DNA of 64,000 nt from assembly GCF_009915765.1 (NCBI RefSeq), contig NZ_JAABLQ010000001.1, forward strand, positions 2,852,001 through 2,916,000, written 5' to 3'. The stretch is from Pannonibacter sp. XCT-53 (GTDB lineage Bacteria > Pseudomonadota > Alphaproteobacteria > Rhizobiales > Stappiaceae). Position 1 is the first letter of the stretch, and the number at the start of each line of letters is the position of its first letter. This document shows, in pieces, positions 1-8,863 of this stretch. The notes under the pieces were generated by a model. It had not been told where the DNA came from. It searched no databases and saw only the letters and a program-made list of their open reading frames with translations. The translations under genes and the position numbers were made by a program.

Positions 1-735
1 GGCCCGGCGCTTCACCTTCAGCCGCCCCGGCAGGATGCCGTCCTGCTTCAGGCCACGGTTGATGCAGCCGTCCATCGCCGCCCAGATCCGGTCGAGCCCG
101 GCCTCGACCTCGTCGTCGGGACGGGCGGCGCACTCATTGGCCCATTTCATCTGTGCAATGGTCAGGCCGGAGGCCTTGCCCATCTCCAGCATGGTGGCCG
201 CATTGGGGAAGGGATAGGGCACATCCTGCTGCGCCAGTTCGTTGCCGCCGCTGCGGCTCTGGCCGATCTCGTCGGCGCTGGCGATGAAGCCGCCGCCGAT
301 GGAATAGAGAACCAGCTCCGACAGGACCGCGCCGGCGGCGTCGAGCAGCTGGAACACCATGCCGTTGGAATGCAGCGGCAGCGCCGGGCCGAAGTCGAAG
401 ATCAGGTCCGTCTCGGGATCAAAGGAAAGCTGTGCGCCGCCCGGCGTGCGGATCTGCCGATCCCGCGCCAGGCGCTCCAGCATCGGCTCCACGTCCTCCG
501 GGTCCATCTCGGCCGGCACGGCGCCCATCAGCCCGAGGAAAATGGCGCGGTCGGTGGCATGGCCCTTGCCGGTGAAAGCCAGCGATCCGTGCAGGCGCAC
601 CTGGATGCGCGCGGCGCCCTCCGGCAGGGGCGTGATCGACGACAGGAACCGCGCGGCCGCAACCATGGGCCCGATCGTGTGGGAGCTCGAAGGGCCGATA
701 CCGATCTTGAAGACGTCGAAGACGCTGATGAACAT
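1..735 (-). CDS. sdaA: L-serine dehydratase (L-serine ammonia-lyase), 3' end cut by window edge
   Basis: Deaminates L-serine to pyruvate and ammonia using a [4Fe-4S] cluster in the cytoplasm. The frame starts at an ATG and stays open to base 1, giving 245 residues. The N-terminus has the family signature KIGIGPSSSHTIGPM near residues 10-24, followed by the beta-domain hallmarks HGSLAFTGKGHATD and IGGGFI. The usual length is about 460 residues, so roughly half the protein, including the cysteine-rich iron-sulfur part, lies outside the window. The start is fixed by the family N-terminus (MFISVFDVFKIG). It is not obviously co-transcribed with the GntR gene upstream, which ends about 150 bases before it on the same strand. 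Confidence 0.9.
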   Translation of the reverse strand, partial: MFISVFDVFKIGIGPSSSHTIGPMVAAARFLSSITPLPEGAARIQVRLHGSLAFTGKGHATDRAIFLGLMGAVPAEMDPEDVEPMLERLARDRQIRTPGGAQLSFDPETDLIFDFGPALPLHSNGMVFQLLDAAGAVLSELVLYSIGGGFIASADEIGQSRSGGNELAQQDVPYPFPNAATMLEMGKASGLTIAQMKWANECAARPDDEVEAGLDRIWAAMDGCINRGLKQDGILPGRLKVKRRA

Positions 736-887
736 GGATTTCCGCTGTCTGGTCCCCACCGGATCCTGTCCGGCGCGCGCGGATCATGCCTATCTTTTGG
801 GCTCCCGTCACGGGGGCGAATGGATGGTTTCCCCTGCGTGCCGGTTTCGCGCCAGAAGAACGTCGCAACCGGCGCCACGCAGGGCCG

Positions 888-1613
888 TCAGCCGGCCCGG
901 GCCGGTCCGGCCGCATGTGGCCAGAGCGTGTCGTAGACGGCCTGGGAAAAACCGATGTGCTCGGTCAGCAGGTGCTCGGCCCGGGCCGAATCACGGTCAA
1001 GGGCCGCCTCCATCAGCAGCGTGTGATGCGCAAGGCCGAGGGTGCGGACATAGAGCGCCCGCAGCGTGCCGTCGCGGTCATCCTGCATGCGCTGGCGCAC
1101 ATCGGGCGCGCTCAGCATGTAGCGGTTGTGGCGGCGAAGCTGGGCGGAGATCTGCGTGGCGAAGAGCGTGAGCCAGGGCGCGGTCGCCCCCGCCAGCAAC
1201 GTGGCATGGAAGGCATCGTGACGGGCTTCCCAGAGGCGGATGCTGGCCGGCTCGGCATCCGGATCGGGGGACGGCGTCGAGGCCAGCAGGTGATGCGCCG
1301 CCACAACCGCAGCCTCCCACGCCTGGTCGCCTTCGGCCACCGACCGCGCCAGCAGCCGCAGCTCCAGCGCGAGGCGGGCCTCCTGCAGGTCCTTCAGGCT
1401 CTCCGCCGACACGCCGGCGACCCGGAAGCCCTTGTTCGGCGCCAGCACGACCAGCCGTTCGGCCTCCAGACGGGACAGGGCCTCGCGCAAGGGCGTCCAG
1501 CCGAACCCGAACCGGTCCTTCAGGCTCGAAACGGTCAGGGGCGCATCCGGTGCCAGGCTGCAGTCAAGTATGGCGCCCCGGAGCGCGAGATACGCATCCT
1601 CTGTCTTGGGCAT
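888..1613 (-). CDS. GntR-family (FCD) transcriptional regulator, probable kynurenine-pathway regulator
   Basis: DNA-binding repressor of the FadR/FCD subgroup, 241 residues from the chosen start. The N-terminal winged helix carries the typical TPLREALSRLEAERLV stretch. The C-terminal all-helical FCD domain has the usual Asp/His-rich ligand pocket region (ARHDAFHATLL, RHNRYM). An upstream in-frame ATG at 1661 exists, but the ATG at 1613 has a GGAG Shine-Dalgarno at good spacing, and the family normally begins close to the helix-turn-helix. The gene is divergent from kynU across a short AT-rich region, so control of kynUA is the simplest inference. The ligand (kynurenine or anthranilate) is a guess. 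Confidence 0.85.
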   Translation of the reverse strand: MPKTEDAYLALRGAILDCSLAPDAPLTVSSLKDRFGFGWTPLREALSRLEAERLVVLAPNKGFRVAGVSAESLKDLQEARLALELRLLARSVAEGDQAWEAAVVAAHHLLASTPSPDPDAEPASIRLWEARHDAFHATLLAGATAPWLTLFATQISAQLRRHNRYMLSAPDVRQRMQDDRDGTLRALYVRTLGLAHHTLLMEAALDRDSARAEHLLTEHIGFSQAVYDTLWPHAAGPARAG

Positions 1614-1648
1614 GGCGGTCTCCGCATGGATTCCCGTCAGACCTGCGT

Positions 1649-1680
1649 CAAAATATATCAAGTGTCAAATTATATATAAT
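1649..1680. promoter_or_regulatory. AT-rich candidate operator/promoter between GntR gene and kynU
   Basis: A 32-base AT-only-like island in GC-rich DNA with outward-facing ATATAT blocks around a CAAGTGTCAA core. Read on the minus strand it begins ATTATATATAAT and resembles a second island just upstream of kynB (6572-6602), matching about 20 of 28 positions by eye. It lies in the divergent promoter of the regulator and kynU. Operator function is inferred. Confidence 0.5.
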
Positions 1681-1772
1681 ACCGTTGCACCAGTCCCCGG
1701 AGGCTGTTAGCCTTGGCGTCAGTCACAAGGCGGGTGTCCGTCCCGCCGGGAAGAACAACCGAGGGAGCTTCG

Positions 1773-3002
1773 ATGACCACCCACATCACATCGCATCCGC
1801 TGGATGCCGGAGATCCGCTGGCCGCCAAGCGCGCCGCTTTCGATCTGCCGGCCGGCGTGATCTATCTCGACGGCAACTCGCTTGGCGCCCTGCCCGCGCA
1901 TGTGCCGGCCCGCGTCGAGGAGGTCGTGCGCACGCAGTGGGGCACCAGCCTGATCCGCGCCTGGAACACCCATGGCTGGGTGGAGATGCAGCGGCGCATC
2001 GGCGACCGCATCGGCCGGCTTGTCGGCGCTGCACCCGGCCAGATCGTGGCGGGCGACAGCACCTCGATCAACCTGTTCAAGGTTCTCGCGGCCGCGCTGG
2101 CGCTGCGTCCGGAGCGCAAGGTGATCCTGTCCGACACCGGCAACTTCCCGACCGACCTCTACATGGCCCAGGGCCTGCGCGACCTGCTCGGCCAGGGACA
2201 CGAGCTGCGCCTCGTGGCGCCCGAAGAGGTGGCGGATGCCATCGACGAGAGCATCGCGGTGACGATGATCACGCAGGTCGACTACCGCACCGGCCGCCGC
2301 CACGACATGAAGGACCTGACCGCCCGCGCTCACGCCGCCGGGGCGATCGCGATCTGGGATCTCGCCCATTCCGCCGGCGCCTTCCAGGTGGAGCTCGACG
2401 CCTGCCAGGCCGATTTTGCCATCGGTTGCGGCTACAAGTATCTCAACGGCGGCCCCGGTGCCCCGGCCTTCGTCTATGTCGCGGAACGCCACCACGCGAC
2501 GGCGGTGCAGCCGCTCGCCGGCTGGCACGGGCATGATGCGCCGTTTGCCTTCGATCTCGACTATCGCCCGGCCCATGGCGTCGACCAGATGAAGGTCGGC
2601 ACGCCGCCGGTCCTGTCGATGGCAGCCCTCGAAGCGGCGCTCGAGGTCTTCGACGATGTGGACATGACGGCGCTCAGGGCGAAGTCCGTGTCGCTGTGCG
2701 AGCTGTTCATCCGCGAAGTGGAGAGCCGCTGCGAGGGCCTGGTCCTGGCCAGCCCGCGCAACGCCGACCAGCGCGGCAGCCAGGTCTCGTTCCGCTTCCC
2801 CGAGGGCTATGCGCTGATGCAGGCGCTGATCGCGCGCGGCGTCATCGGCGACTTCCGGGCCCCCGACATCGTCCGCTTCGGCTTCACGCCGCTCTATGTC
2901 TCCCATGCCGACGTGATCGCCGCCGTGGACATCCTGGCCGACATCCTGGCCACCCGTGCCTGGGACCGGCCCGAGTACAAGACCCGCGCAAAGGTGACCT
3001 GA
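1773..3002 (+). CDS. kynU: Kynureninase
   Basis: PLP enzyme that cleaves L-kynurenine to anthranilate and L-alanine. It has 409 residues, the usual length. Visible motifs are YLDGNSLG (31-38), GDSTSIN (94-100), NFPTD (124-128), DLAHSAG (196-202) and the cofactor-lysine signature [11 protein letters not shown] with Lys222. The open frame extends 20 codons upstream, but the ATG at 1773 follows a strong GAGGGAG ribosome site. kynA starts one base after the kynU stop, so the two form a tight operon. The divergent GntR gene and the shared AT-rich promoter suggest substrate-controlled expression. Confidence 0.95.
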   Translation: MTTHITSHPLDAGDPLAAKRAAFDLPAGVIYLDGNSLGALPAHVPARVEEVVRTQWGTSLIRAWNTHGWVEMQRRIGDRIGRLVGAAPGQIVAGDSTSINLFKVLAAALALRPERKVILSDTGNFPTDLYMAQGLRDLLGQGHELRLVAPEEVADAIDESIAVTMITQVDYRTGRRHDMKDLTARAHAAGAIAIWDLAHSAGAFQVELDACQADFAIGCGYKYLNGGPGAPAFVYVAERHHATAVQPLAGWHGHDAPFAFDLDYRPAHGVDQMKVGTPPVLSMAALEAALEVFDDVDMTALRAKSVSLCELFIREVESRCEGLVLASPRNADQRGSQVSFRFPEGYALMQALIARGVIGDFRAPDIVRFGFTPLYVSHADVIAAVDILADILATRAWDRPEYKTRAKVT

Positions 3003-3003
3003 G

Positions 3004-3873
3004 ATGAGCGACGCCCAATGCCCGATGGCGCCCAAGCCGGCCAAGGCCTATGACCCGGCCGAGGACGGCGCGCAGATGCGCTTCGACGGCCGCATGTCCT
3101 ATGGCGACTATCTGGGACTGGACAAGATCCTGTCGGCCCAGAAGCCGCTGTCGACGGCCGATGACGAGCTGCTGTTCATCATCCAGCACCAGACCTCCGA
3201 GCTGTGGATGAAGCTTGCCTTGCACGAGCTGGCCACGGCCAAGGCGCTCATTGCCGCCGATGACGTGCAGCCGGCCTTCAAGCTGCTGGCCCGGGTCGCG
3301 CGGATCTTCGAGCAGCTCAACTCTGCCTGGGATGTGCTGCGCACGATGACGCCCAGCGACTACACGACCTTCCGCAACGCGCTCGGTCAGTCCTCGGGCT
3401 TCCAGTCGTTCCAGTACCGGGCGATCGAATACATGGTCGGCAACAAGAACGCTGCCATGATGCGCCCGCACGAGCATGTCGACGGGGTCTACAGCTGGCT
3501 GGAGGGGATCCGGCAGGACACGGGCCTCTATGACGAGGCGATCCGCCTGCTCGCCCGCAACGGCTTTGCCATTTCGGAGGCGGTGCTCAAGCGGGACGTC
3601 TCGGCCCCCTACCAGGCGGACGAGAGCGTGCGTCTGGCCTGGATCGAGGTCTACCGCGATCCGGCGCGCCACTGGTCGCTGTATGAACTGGCCGAGAAGC
3701 TCGTGGACTTCGAGGACTATTTCCGGCGCTGGCGCTTCAATCACGTCACGACGGTGGAACGGGTGATCGGCTTCAAGCGCGGCACCGGCGGCACCAGCGG
3801 CGTGACCTACCTGAAGCGCATGCTGGATGTGGTGCTGTTCCCCGAGCTGTGGGCCATGCGCGCCGATCTGTGA
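3004..3873 (+). CDS. kynA: Tryptophan 2,3-dioxygenase
   Basis: Haem enzyme that opens the indole ring of L-tryptophan to N-formylkynurenine, the first step of the kynurenine route. It has 289 residues, normal for bacterial TDO. The family blocks are present: [14 protein letters not shown] near the N-terminus, SGFQSFQYR in the middle, and the C-terminal [13 protein letters not shown] with the likely proximal haem histidine, followed by [13 protein letters not shown]. It is translationally close to kynU. With KynB and KynU it completes tryptophan to anthranilate plus alanine. Confidence 0.96.
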   Translation: MSDAQCPMAPKPAKAYDPAEDGAQMRFDGRMSYGDYLGLDKILSAQKPLSTADDELLFIIQHQTSELWMKLALHELATAKALIAADDVQPAFKLLARVARIFEQLNSAWDVLRTMTPSDYTTFRNALGQSSGFQSFQYRAIEYMVGNKNAAMMRPHEHVDGVYSWLEGIRQDTGLYDEAIRLLARNGFAISEAVLKRDVSAPYQADESVRLAWIEVYRDPARHWSLYELAEKLVDFEDYFRRWRFNHVTTVERVIGFKRGTGGTSGVTYLKRMLDVVLFPELWAMRADL

Positions 3874-3879
3874 TGCCGG

Positions 3880-3902
3880 GGCGCCGGCCCCATCCCGGCG
3901 CC
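3880..3902. terminator. GC-rich hairpin between kynA and the convergent GGDEF/EAL gene
   Basis: An 8-bp perfect inverted repeat (GGCGCCGG/CCGGCGCC) with a 7-base loop sits in the 45-base gap between two convergent genes. There is no T-tract, so intrinsic termination is only plausible. Confidence 0.35.
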
Positions 3903-3918
3903 TCGACTGAAAGGGCGG

Positions 3919-6003
3919 TCAGGAGCGAAGCACCCTCAGCCCCTGACCGTCCCGCATCCGCGCCAGCAGTTCCTGGCGCTCGCGGTTGGCGGCATAGAGC
4001 CGCGCGAAGTCGTCAAAGGGCACCGGACGGCTGAAGTAGAACCCCTGGTATTCGTCGCAGCCATTCTCGACCAGCCAGTCCAGCTCCTCGCCCTGCTCCA
4101 CCCCTTCCGCCACGATCCGGACCTTCAGCACCTGGCCGAGCGACACGATCAGCCGGGTGATCGGGGCCGTGTGCTTGAGATCGCGGATGAAGGTCTGGTC
4201 GATCTTGAGCACGTCGATCGGGTACTTCTGCAGATAGGCCAGGTTGGAATAGCCGGTGCCGAAGTCGTCAATGATGATCTGGTAGCCGCGCTTCTTCATC
4301 CGGGCGAGCGCCATGCGGATCGCCTCGCTGTCGCCCAGGAGCACCGATTCCGTGATCTCGAAGCCGAGCCGCTCGGGATTGCAGCCGGTTTCCTCCGGCA
4401 GATGCAGGATCTTGTCGATCAGGTCCGGATCGGAGAACTGGCGCGGGCTGAGGTTGATCGACAGGGAAATGTCGATGCCCGCCTCCTGCATCCGCGTCTG
4501 CTGCCGCGCCACGTTGCGGTACACCCATTCGCCGATGTTGATGATCATCCCGGTCTCCTCGCAGGCCGGGATGAAGGAGCCGGGGCCAAGCAGGCCGCGT
4601 TCGGGATGCTGCCAGCGGATCAGGGCTTCCGCTGCCACGATCTCGCCGGTCTTGACGCTGAGGCGCGGCTGGTAGAACAGCACGAACTCGTCCCGTTCCA
4701 GTGCCCGCCAGAGATCCTTTTCCAGCGTCACCTTTTCCTCGAGACGCTGGCGCAGGTCCATCGAGAAGGCGGTGACCTTGCTGGAGCGGTCGGACTTGGC
4801 CTCGAACAGCGCCAGGTCGCAATGGCGCATCAGCGTGTCCATGTCGGCACCGTCGTCGGGGCAGATGCTGAGGCCGACCGCCAGGGTCGTCTGCAGCACG
4901 TGCCCGCCGATGTCCATGGGCTCGAGGAACAGGTCGATCAGCTGCCGCCCGAACTCCTGCGGGTTGAGGGTCCCGGTGCGGTCCGGCATGCAGATCAGGA
5001 ACTCGTCGCCGCCCAGACGCGCCACGGTGCCGCGCTCCGCAACGAAGCCCGCCAGCCGGCCGGCCACCGCCTTCAGCAGCAGGTCGCCGATGGCATGGCC
5101 CAGCGTGTCGTTGACGGTCTTGAAGCCGTTGAGATCCAGAAAATAGAGGAACAGGTTCTGGGCGTCGGAGACGGCCGTGCGGATCATCTTCGGCAGATGC
5201 GCCTGCAGGAACACGCGGTTCGGCAGGCCCGTCAGGATGTCATGATCGGCGAAGAAGCGCGCCCGCTCCTGCGTCTCCTTCAGCTCGGTGACGTCGATCT
5301 CGCTGACCAGATAGGCCGGCACGCCGGTGACCGCATCGCGGCAGACCCGCGCGGTGATCTCGTGCCAGCGGATGCCGCGGCTGGTGCGGGTCTGCGCCAC
5401 CACCTTGCAGTCCGAGCCATAATCGAGCGCACCGGTCAGGGCGTCGGCCACGCTGGCGTCGACGAGCCGGTTGTGCAGCGACAGGTCGGCGTCGATCTGG
5501 GAGGCACGCGACGCGGGGTTGCGGTAGAGCGGCGCGCCGTTGCGCGAGAACAGCGAGATCATCACCGGCGTGTGCAGCAGCGCCTCGGCGCTGCGCAGCG
5601 TCTCGGGCCGGATGTCATGGTTGACGGTGCCCTCGCAGAGCATCGCCATGCGGCCGTCGCGCAGCCGGAGGCCGCGGAAGACGACCTGCAGGGTCTTGGG
5701 CACGCCGTTGGGATAGATGGTCCAGTTCTCGGAGAAGGTCGCGTCGGCGCGGAGGAAGTCGGTCCGGTACTGCGCCAGCCGCTCCGCCACGGCACGGGAC
5801 ATGTCGGCCCCGAGATCGCGCTTGCGCAGGTCACAGAGGCTGGCGGCACCCCAGACATCGAGGGCGCTGCGGTTGCCCCAGACGATGCGCTTGCGGTCGA
5901 AGTCGTACACCCACATCGCCGTGGCGATCCGGTCCACCTGCGCCAGCAGTTCGCGCGGGTCGATCGCATCCAGCAGGTCGGTTCCGGCTTCGCTGAGGCT
6001 CAT
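3919..6003 (-). CDS. PAS-GGDEF-EAL cyclic-di-GMP signalling protein
   Basis: Predicted cytoplasmic c-di-GMP enzyme of 694 residues with both domains apparently intact. PAS-like modules occupy about residues 15-125 and 140-245, GGDEF about 250-410 (GGDEF at 331-335), and EAL about 425-690. The EAL half keeps AEALIRW (EAL 459-461), INLSPRQF, FEITESVLL, the IIIDDFGTGYSNLAYL loop, LKIDQTFI and VAEGVEQ, so phosphodiesterase activity is plausible. The frame runs 65 codons further upstream, but the start at 6003 follows AGGATGAC, and the upstream residues are arginine/proline-rich with no domain. It lies between kynA and kynB on the opposite strand. Confidence 0.9.
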   Translation of the reverse strand: MSLSEAGTDLLDAIDPRELLAQVDRIATAMWVYDFDRKRIVWGNRSALDVWGAASLCDLRKRDLGADMSRAVAERLAQYRTDFLRADATFSENWTIYPNGVPKTLQVVFRGLRLRDGRMAMLCEGTVNHDIRPETLRSAEALLHTPVMISLFSRNGAPLYRNPASRASQIDADLSLHNRLVDASVADALTGALDYGSDCKVVAQTRTSRGIRWHEITARVCRDAVTGVPAYLVSEIDVTELKETQERARFFADHDILTGLPNRVFLQAHLPKMIRTAVSDAQNLFLYFLDLNGFKTVNDTLGHAIGDLLLKAVAGRLAGFVAERGTVARLGGDEFLICMPDRTGTLNPQEFGRQLIDLFLEPMDIGGHVLQTTLAVGLSICPDDGADMDTLMRHCDLALFEAKSDRSSKVTAFSMDLRQRLEEKVTLEKDLWRALERDEFVLFYQPRLSVKTGEIVAAEALIRWQHPERGLLGPGSFIPACEETGMIINIGEWVYRNVARQQTRMQEAGIDISLSINLSPRQFSDPDLIDKILHLPEETGCNPERLGFEITESVLLGDSEAIRMALARMKKRGYQIIIDDFGTGYSNLAYLQKYPIDVLKIDQTFIRDLKHTAPITRLIVSLGQVLKVRIVAEGVEQGEELDWLVENGCDEYQGFYFSRPVPFDDFARLYAANRERQELLARMRDGQGLRVLRS

Positions 6004-6651
6004 GTCATCCTGCCCTGGTGGAGGAAGGTCGCGGCCAGCTTGACCGGCGAGCCCGGGGAGATCATGGGACGACGGGACCGGAAGCGTCTGACGCCGCTGC
6101 GGCAGATGACCCGGAGGCCGGTCGGGACCGGCGCGGCCATCGTCCGTTTGGCGCGCTTGTCGTGTCCCGTGTCTCCCAGGGCGGCGGTCATGCTTCAATC
6201 CCGGATTGCATCCACTGAGGCCATCTTTGCGAAAAAAGTGTAGTTTATCACTTAACGCCGTTGGTAAAAAATTCGTTAATCTCAGCCTAAGTGTTTAGAA
6301 GATTTGGATCTTGTCGGAAAATCCGAAAACTTCGCAAGGACCGGATGCCATGCAAACAGAAGATCTGCTGCACGGGAACAGCGCTGTCCAGGACAGGTTG
6401 TGGTGTTGATCTCGCTGCATTGCAAAATTGATTGCAGCTTCATTCGGTTCATTGCACTTCCGATTGCTGCCGGTTGCAGCCGCGACCAGCCAGATCTCAA
6501 CCATGAGACGCGGAACAGTTGCAGCCGGCGGGCCGGCCAATCGGGCGGTCGCGCCTTGCGATGGTTGCCAGATTATATATTATGTGCTTCAAGAAATATA
6601 ACTTCACAGCGGATGCCCCCGTTGTTGCGTTCGAGTCGGGAGGGAGGTCTC
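6004..6651. other. Long intergenic region upstream of kynB and the GGDEF/EAL gene
   Basis: About 650 bases between divergent genes with no convincing gene. An A/T-rich patch at about 6230-6300 is a reasonable promoter location for the minus-strand GGDEF/EAL gene. A second AT-rich patch at 6572-6602 lies upstream of kynB. The middle has several scattered TTGCAGC and ATTGCA words but no clear repeat unit. Confidence 0.5.
6572..6602. promoter_or_regulatory. AT-rich candidate operator/promoter upstream of kynB
   Basis: A 31-base AT-rich island beginning ATTATATATTATGTG, about 50 bases before the kynB start. It resembles the reverse complement of the island before kynU (1649-1680), with an identical first nine bases and conserved AT blocks at the far end. 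Shared control of kynUA and kynB by the GntR protein is the inference. Confidence 0.45.
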
Positions 6652-7281
6652 TTGCGCAGGATCATTGACATCACGCCGCCTTTGCGTGCCGGATCGGCCG
6701 TGTTCCCGGGGGATGCGCGCTACGAGGCGCGGCAGACCTTCGCGATGGGGCCCGGCTGCCCGGTGAATGTGGCCGCCTTCTCCATGTCGGTGCATTGCGG
6801 GGCCCACGCGGACGCCCCGCTGCACTATGCCGCCGGCGCCGCCTCGATCGACCAGCTCGACCTTGCGGACTACATTGGCCCCGCCCGGGTGATCGACGTG
6901 CGCGGCACCGCCCCGCTGGTGCAGCCCGAGGCGCTCGCCGGGCGTCTGGAGGGCGTGCCGCCCCGGGTCCTTTTGCGCCTGACCGACGGTCTCGATCCGG
7001 ATGTCTGGCCGACCGGGTTCCCGGCGCTCGCGCCGGAATCGGTCGAGCTGCTGGCCCGTGCCGGTGTCCGGCTGATCGGCGTGGACGTTCCGTCGGTCGA
7101 TCCGGAAACTTCCAAGGATCTGCCCTCTCACATGGCTGTTTTTCGCCATGACATGCGGATTCTGGAAAATCTTGATCTATCTCAGGTTACCGAGGGTGAA
7201 TTTGAGTTGATTGCGCTGCCCATCCCGTTAGAAGGGCTGGATGCTGCGCCTGTGCGGGCAGTTCTGAGGCCTCTGGCCTGA
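6652..7281 (+). CDS. kynB: Kynurenine formamidase (arylformamidase), TTG start
   Basis: Metal-dependent cyclase-family hydrolase converting N-formylkynurenine to kynurenine and formate. From the chosen start it has 209 residues, the usual KynB length. It opens with IIDITPPLRAGSAVFPGD, contains the metal-binding HCGAHADAPLHY motif near residue 45, and has VPSVDPETSKDLPSH near the C-terminal third. The open frame extends over 100 codons upstream without homology. The TTG at 6652 sits just after a near-perfect GGGAGGGAGG ribosome site, so it is preferred; an ATG at 6613 is the alternative. It is followed by Liv-type transporter genes on the same strand. Confidence 0.92.
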   Translation: MRRIIDITPPLRAGSAVFPGDARYEARQTFAMGPGCPVNVAAFSMSVHCGAHADAPLHYAAGAASIDQLDLADYIGPARVIDVRGTAPLVQPEALAGRLEGVPPRVLLRLTDGLDPDVWPTGFPALAPESVELLARAGVRLIGVDVPSVDPETSKDLPSHMAVFRHDMRILENLDLSQVTEGEFELIALPIPLEGLDAAPVRAVLRPLA

Positions 7282-7287
7282 GAGTAC

Positions 7288-7310
7288 GGCACCCGTCGGG
7301 AGCGGGTGCC
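7288..7310 (+). terminator. Hairpin between kynB and the ABC transporter operon
   Basis: A perfect 8-bp stem (GGCACCCG/CGGGTGCC) with a 7-base loop starts a few bases after the kynB stop. No T-tract follows, so it may be a weak terminator, an attenuator or an mRNA-stabilising structure. Confidence 0.4.
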
Positions 7311-7376
7311 AGCCGAATATCGAACTGATAACAACAAGAGCGCCAGGCAAAACCGGCCGGCGGCGGGGATGAACAG

Positions 7377-8147
7377 ATGCTGGAGCTTGACCAGCTTGTG
7401 AAGCAGTTCGGCGGTTTCCGGGCCGTCGACAAATGCAGCTTCAGTGTCCAGCAGGGCACGATTACCGGTCTCATCGGTCCGAACGGGGCCGGAAAGACAA
7501 CTCTCTTCAATCTGATCGCGGGCGCCTTCCCTCCGACAGCGGGCCGCATCCGCTTCCTCGGCGAGGATGTCACCGACCTGCCGAGCAACCAGCTCTTCCA
7601 CAAGGGCCTGGTGCGAACCTTCCAGATCCCGCACGAGTTTCACCGCCTGACGGTGCTGGAAAACCTGATGCTCGTGCCGCCGGCCCAGCCGGGCGAGAGC
7701 CTCCTGTCCAACTGGCTGAGCTGGGGCAAGGTCAGGGCAGCCGAACAGGCCGTCGAGGCGCGGGCCTGGGAAACGCTCAAGTTCCTTGAACTCACCCATG
7801 TCGCCAATGTCCGCGCCGGCAACCTGTCCGGCGGCCAGAAGAAGCTTCTGGAACTGGGCCGCACCATGATGACGGACGCCAAGCTGGTGCTGCTCGACGA
7901 GCCGGCGGCCGGCGTCAACCGGACGCTGCTGCGCAAGCTTGAGGAGAAGATCCTCATCCTCAACCGGGAGCGCGGCTACACCTTCATCCTCATCGAACAC
8001 GACATGGAAATGATCGAGAAGCTCTGCGATCCGGTCGTCTGCATGGCCGAAGGCAAGGTGCTCATCTCCGGCGACTTCCAGACCGTCCGCTCCGATCCGC
8101 GGGTTCTGGAAGCCTATCTCGGCGAATCCCAGGGAGATGCGGCATGA
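7377..8147 (+). CDS. Branched-chain-amino-acid-type ABC transporter ATP-binding protein (LivG-like)
   Basis: Cytoplasmic ATPase of a HAAT-family importer, 256 residues. Walker A is GPNGAGKTT near residues 35-43, the signature is LSGGQKK near 155, Walker B is LVLLDEPAAGVN near 175, and the switch His is in LIEHDMEMI. The extended C-terminus and the GLVRTFQIP block are typical of LivG. It overlaps the next ATPase gene by 4 bases (ATGA), so the two are translationally coupled. The substrate cannot be read from sequence; position after kynB suggests an aromatic compound or amino acid linked to tryptophan catabolism. Confidence 0.9.
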   Translation: MLELDQLVKQFGGFRAVDKCSFSVQQGTITGLIGPNGAGKTTLFNLIAGAFPPTAGRIRFLGEDVTDLPSNQLFHKGLVRTFQIPHEFHRLTVLENLMLVPPAQPGESLLSNWLSWGKVRAAEQAVEARAWETLKFLELTHVANVRAGNLSGGQKKLLELGRTMMTDAKLVLLDEPAAGVNRTLLRKLEEKILILNRERGYTFILIEHDMEMIEKLCDPVVCMAEGKVLISGDFQTVRSDPRVLEAYLGESQGDAA

Positions 8148-8851
8148 GCGTGCTGATGAACATGCAGGATCTCGTCGGCGGCTACGGCGAGGCGGACATC
8201 CTGCAGGGCGTGTCGATGACCGTCCACGAGAAGGAGATCGTCGTCATCGTCGGCCCCAACGGCGCCGGCAAGTCGACGGCGATGAAGGCGGTGTTCGGCC
8301 TGCTCACCATCCGCGGCGGCTCGATCCGCTTCGACGGCGACGACATCACCGGCTGGGCTCCGAACCGGATCGTGCAGCGCGGCATCTGCTACGTGCCGCA
8401 GGTGGACAACATCTTCCGCGAGATGAGCATCCACGAGAACCTCGAGATGGGCGCGTTCCTGCGCAAGGGCGACCTCAGCGCCGCCTATGACCGCGTCTAC
8501 ACCCTGTTCCCGGATCTCAAGGAGCGCCGCAGGACGCTGGCGGGCAACCTGTCGGGCGGGCAGCGCCAGATGGTCGCCATGGGCCGGGCGCTGATGCTTG
8601 ACCCCAAGCTGCTGCTGCTCGACGAGCCGACGGCGGGCCTCTCGCCGAAATACATGGAACAGATCTTCCAGATCAGCCGGGACGTCCGCGACACGGGTGT
8701 CGCGATCCTTCTGGTGGAACAGCACGCCAAGCAGGCGCTCGCCTTTGCCGACCGGGCCTATGTGCTCGCGGCCGGCGCAAACCGCCACGAAGGCACCGGT
8801 GCAGAGCTCCTCGCCAACCGCGAGGTCGCTGAAATGTTCCTCGGCGGATGA
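8144..8851 (+). CDS. Branched-chain-amino-acid-type ABC transporter ATP-binding protein (LivF-like)
   Basis: Second ATPase of the importer, 235 residues, typical of LivF. Walker A is GPNGAGKST, the signature is LSGGQRQMVAMGRAL, Walker B is LLLLDEPTAGLSP, and the H-loop is LLVEQHAKQAL. It begins inside the stop codon of the LivG-like gene and is followed after 12 bases by the LivH-like permease gene. The two ATPases are expected to form a heterodimer on the LivH/LivM-type permeases. Confidence 0.9.
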   Translation: MSVLMNMQDLVGGYGEADILQGVSMTVHEKEIVVIVGPNGAGKSTAMKAVFGLLTIRGGSIRFDGDDITGWAPNRIVQRGICYVPQVDNIFREMSIHENLEMGAFLRKGDLSAAYDRVYTLFPDLKERRRTLAGNLSGGQRQMVAMGRALMLDPKLLLLDEPTAGLSPKYMEQIFQISRDVRDTGVAILLVEQHAKQALAFADRAYVLAAGANRHEGTGAELLANREVAEMFLGG

Positions 8852-8863
8852 GGCGGACGACCC

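Noticed and set aside
6410..6530. Regulatory repeat of TTGCAGC words upstream of kynB
   Set aside because: Spacing is irregular and the words are not part of a longer shared unit.
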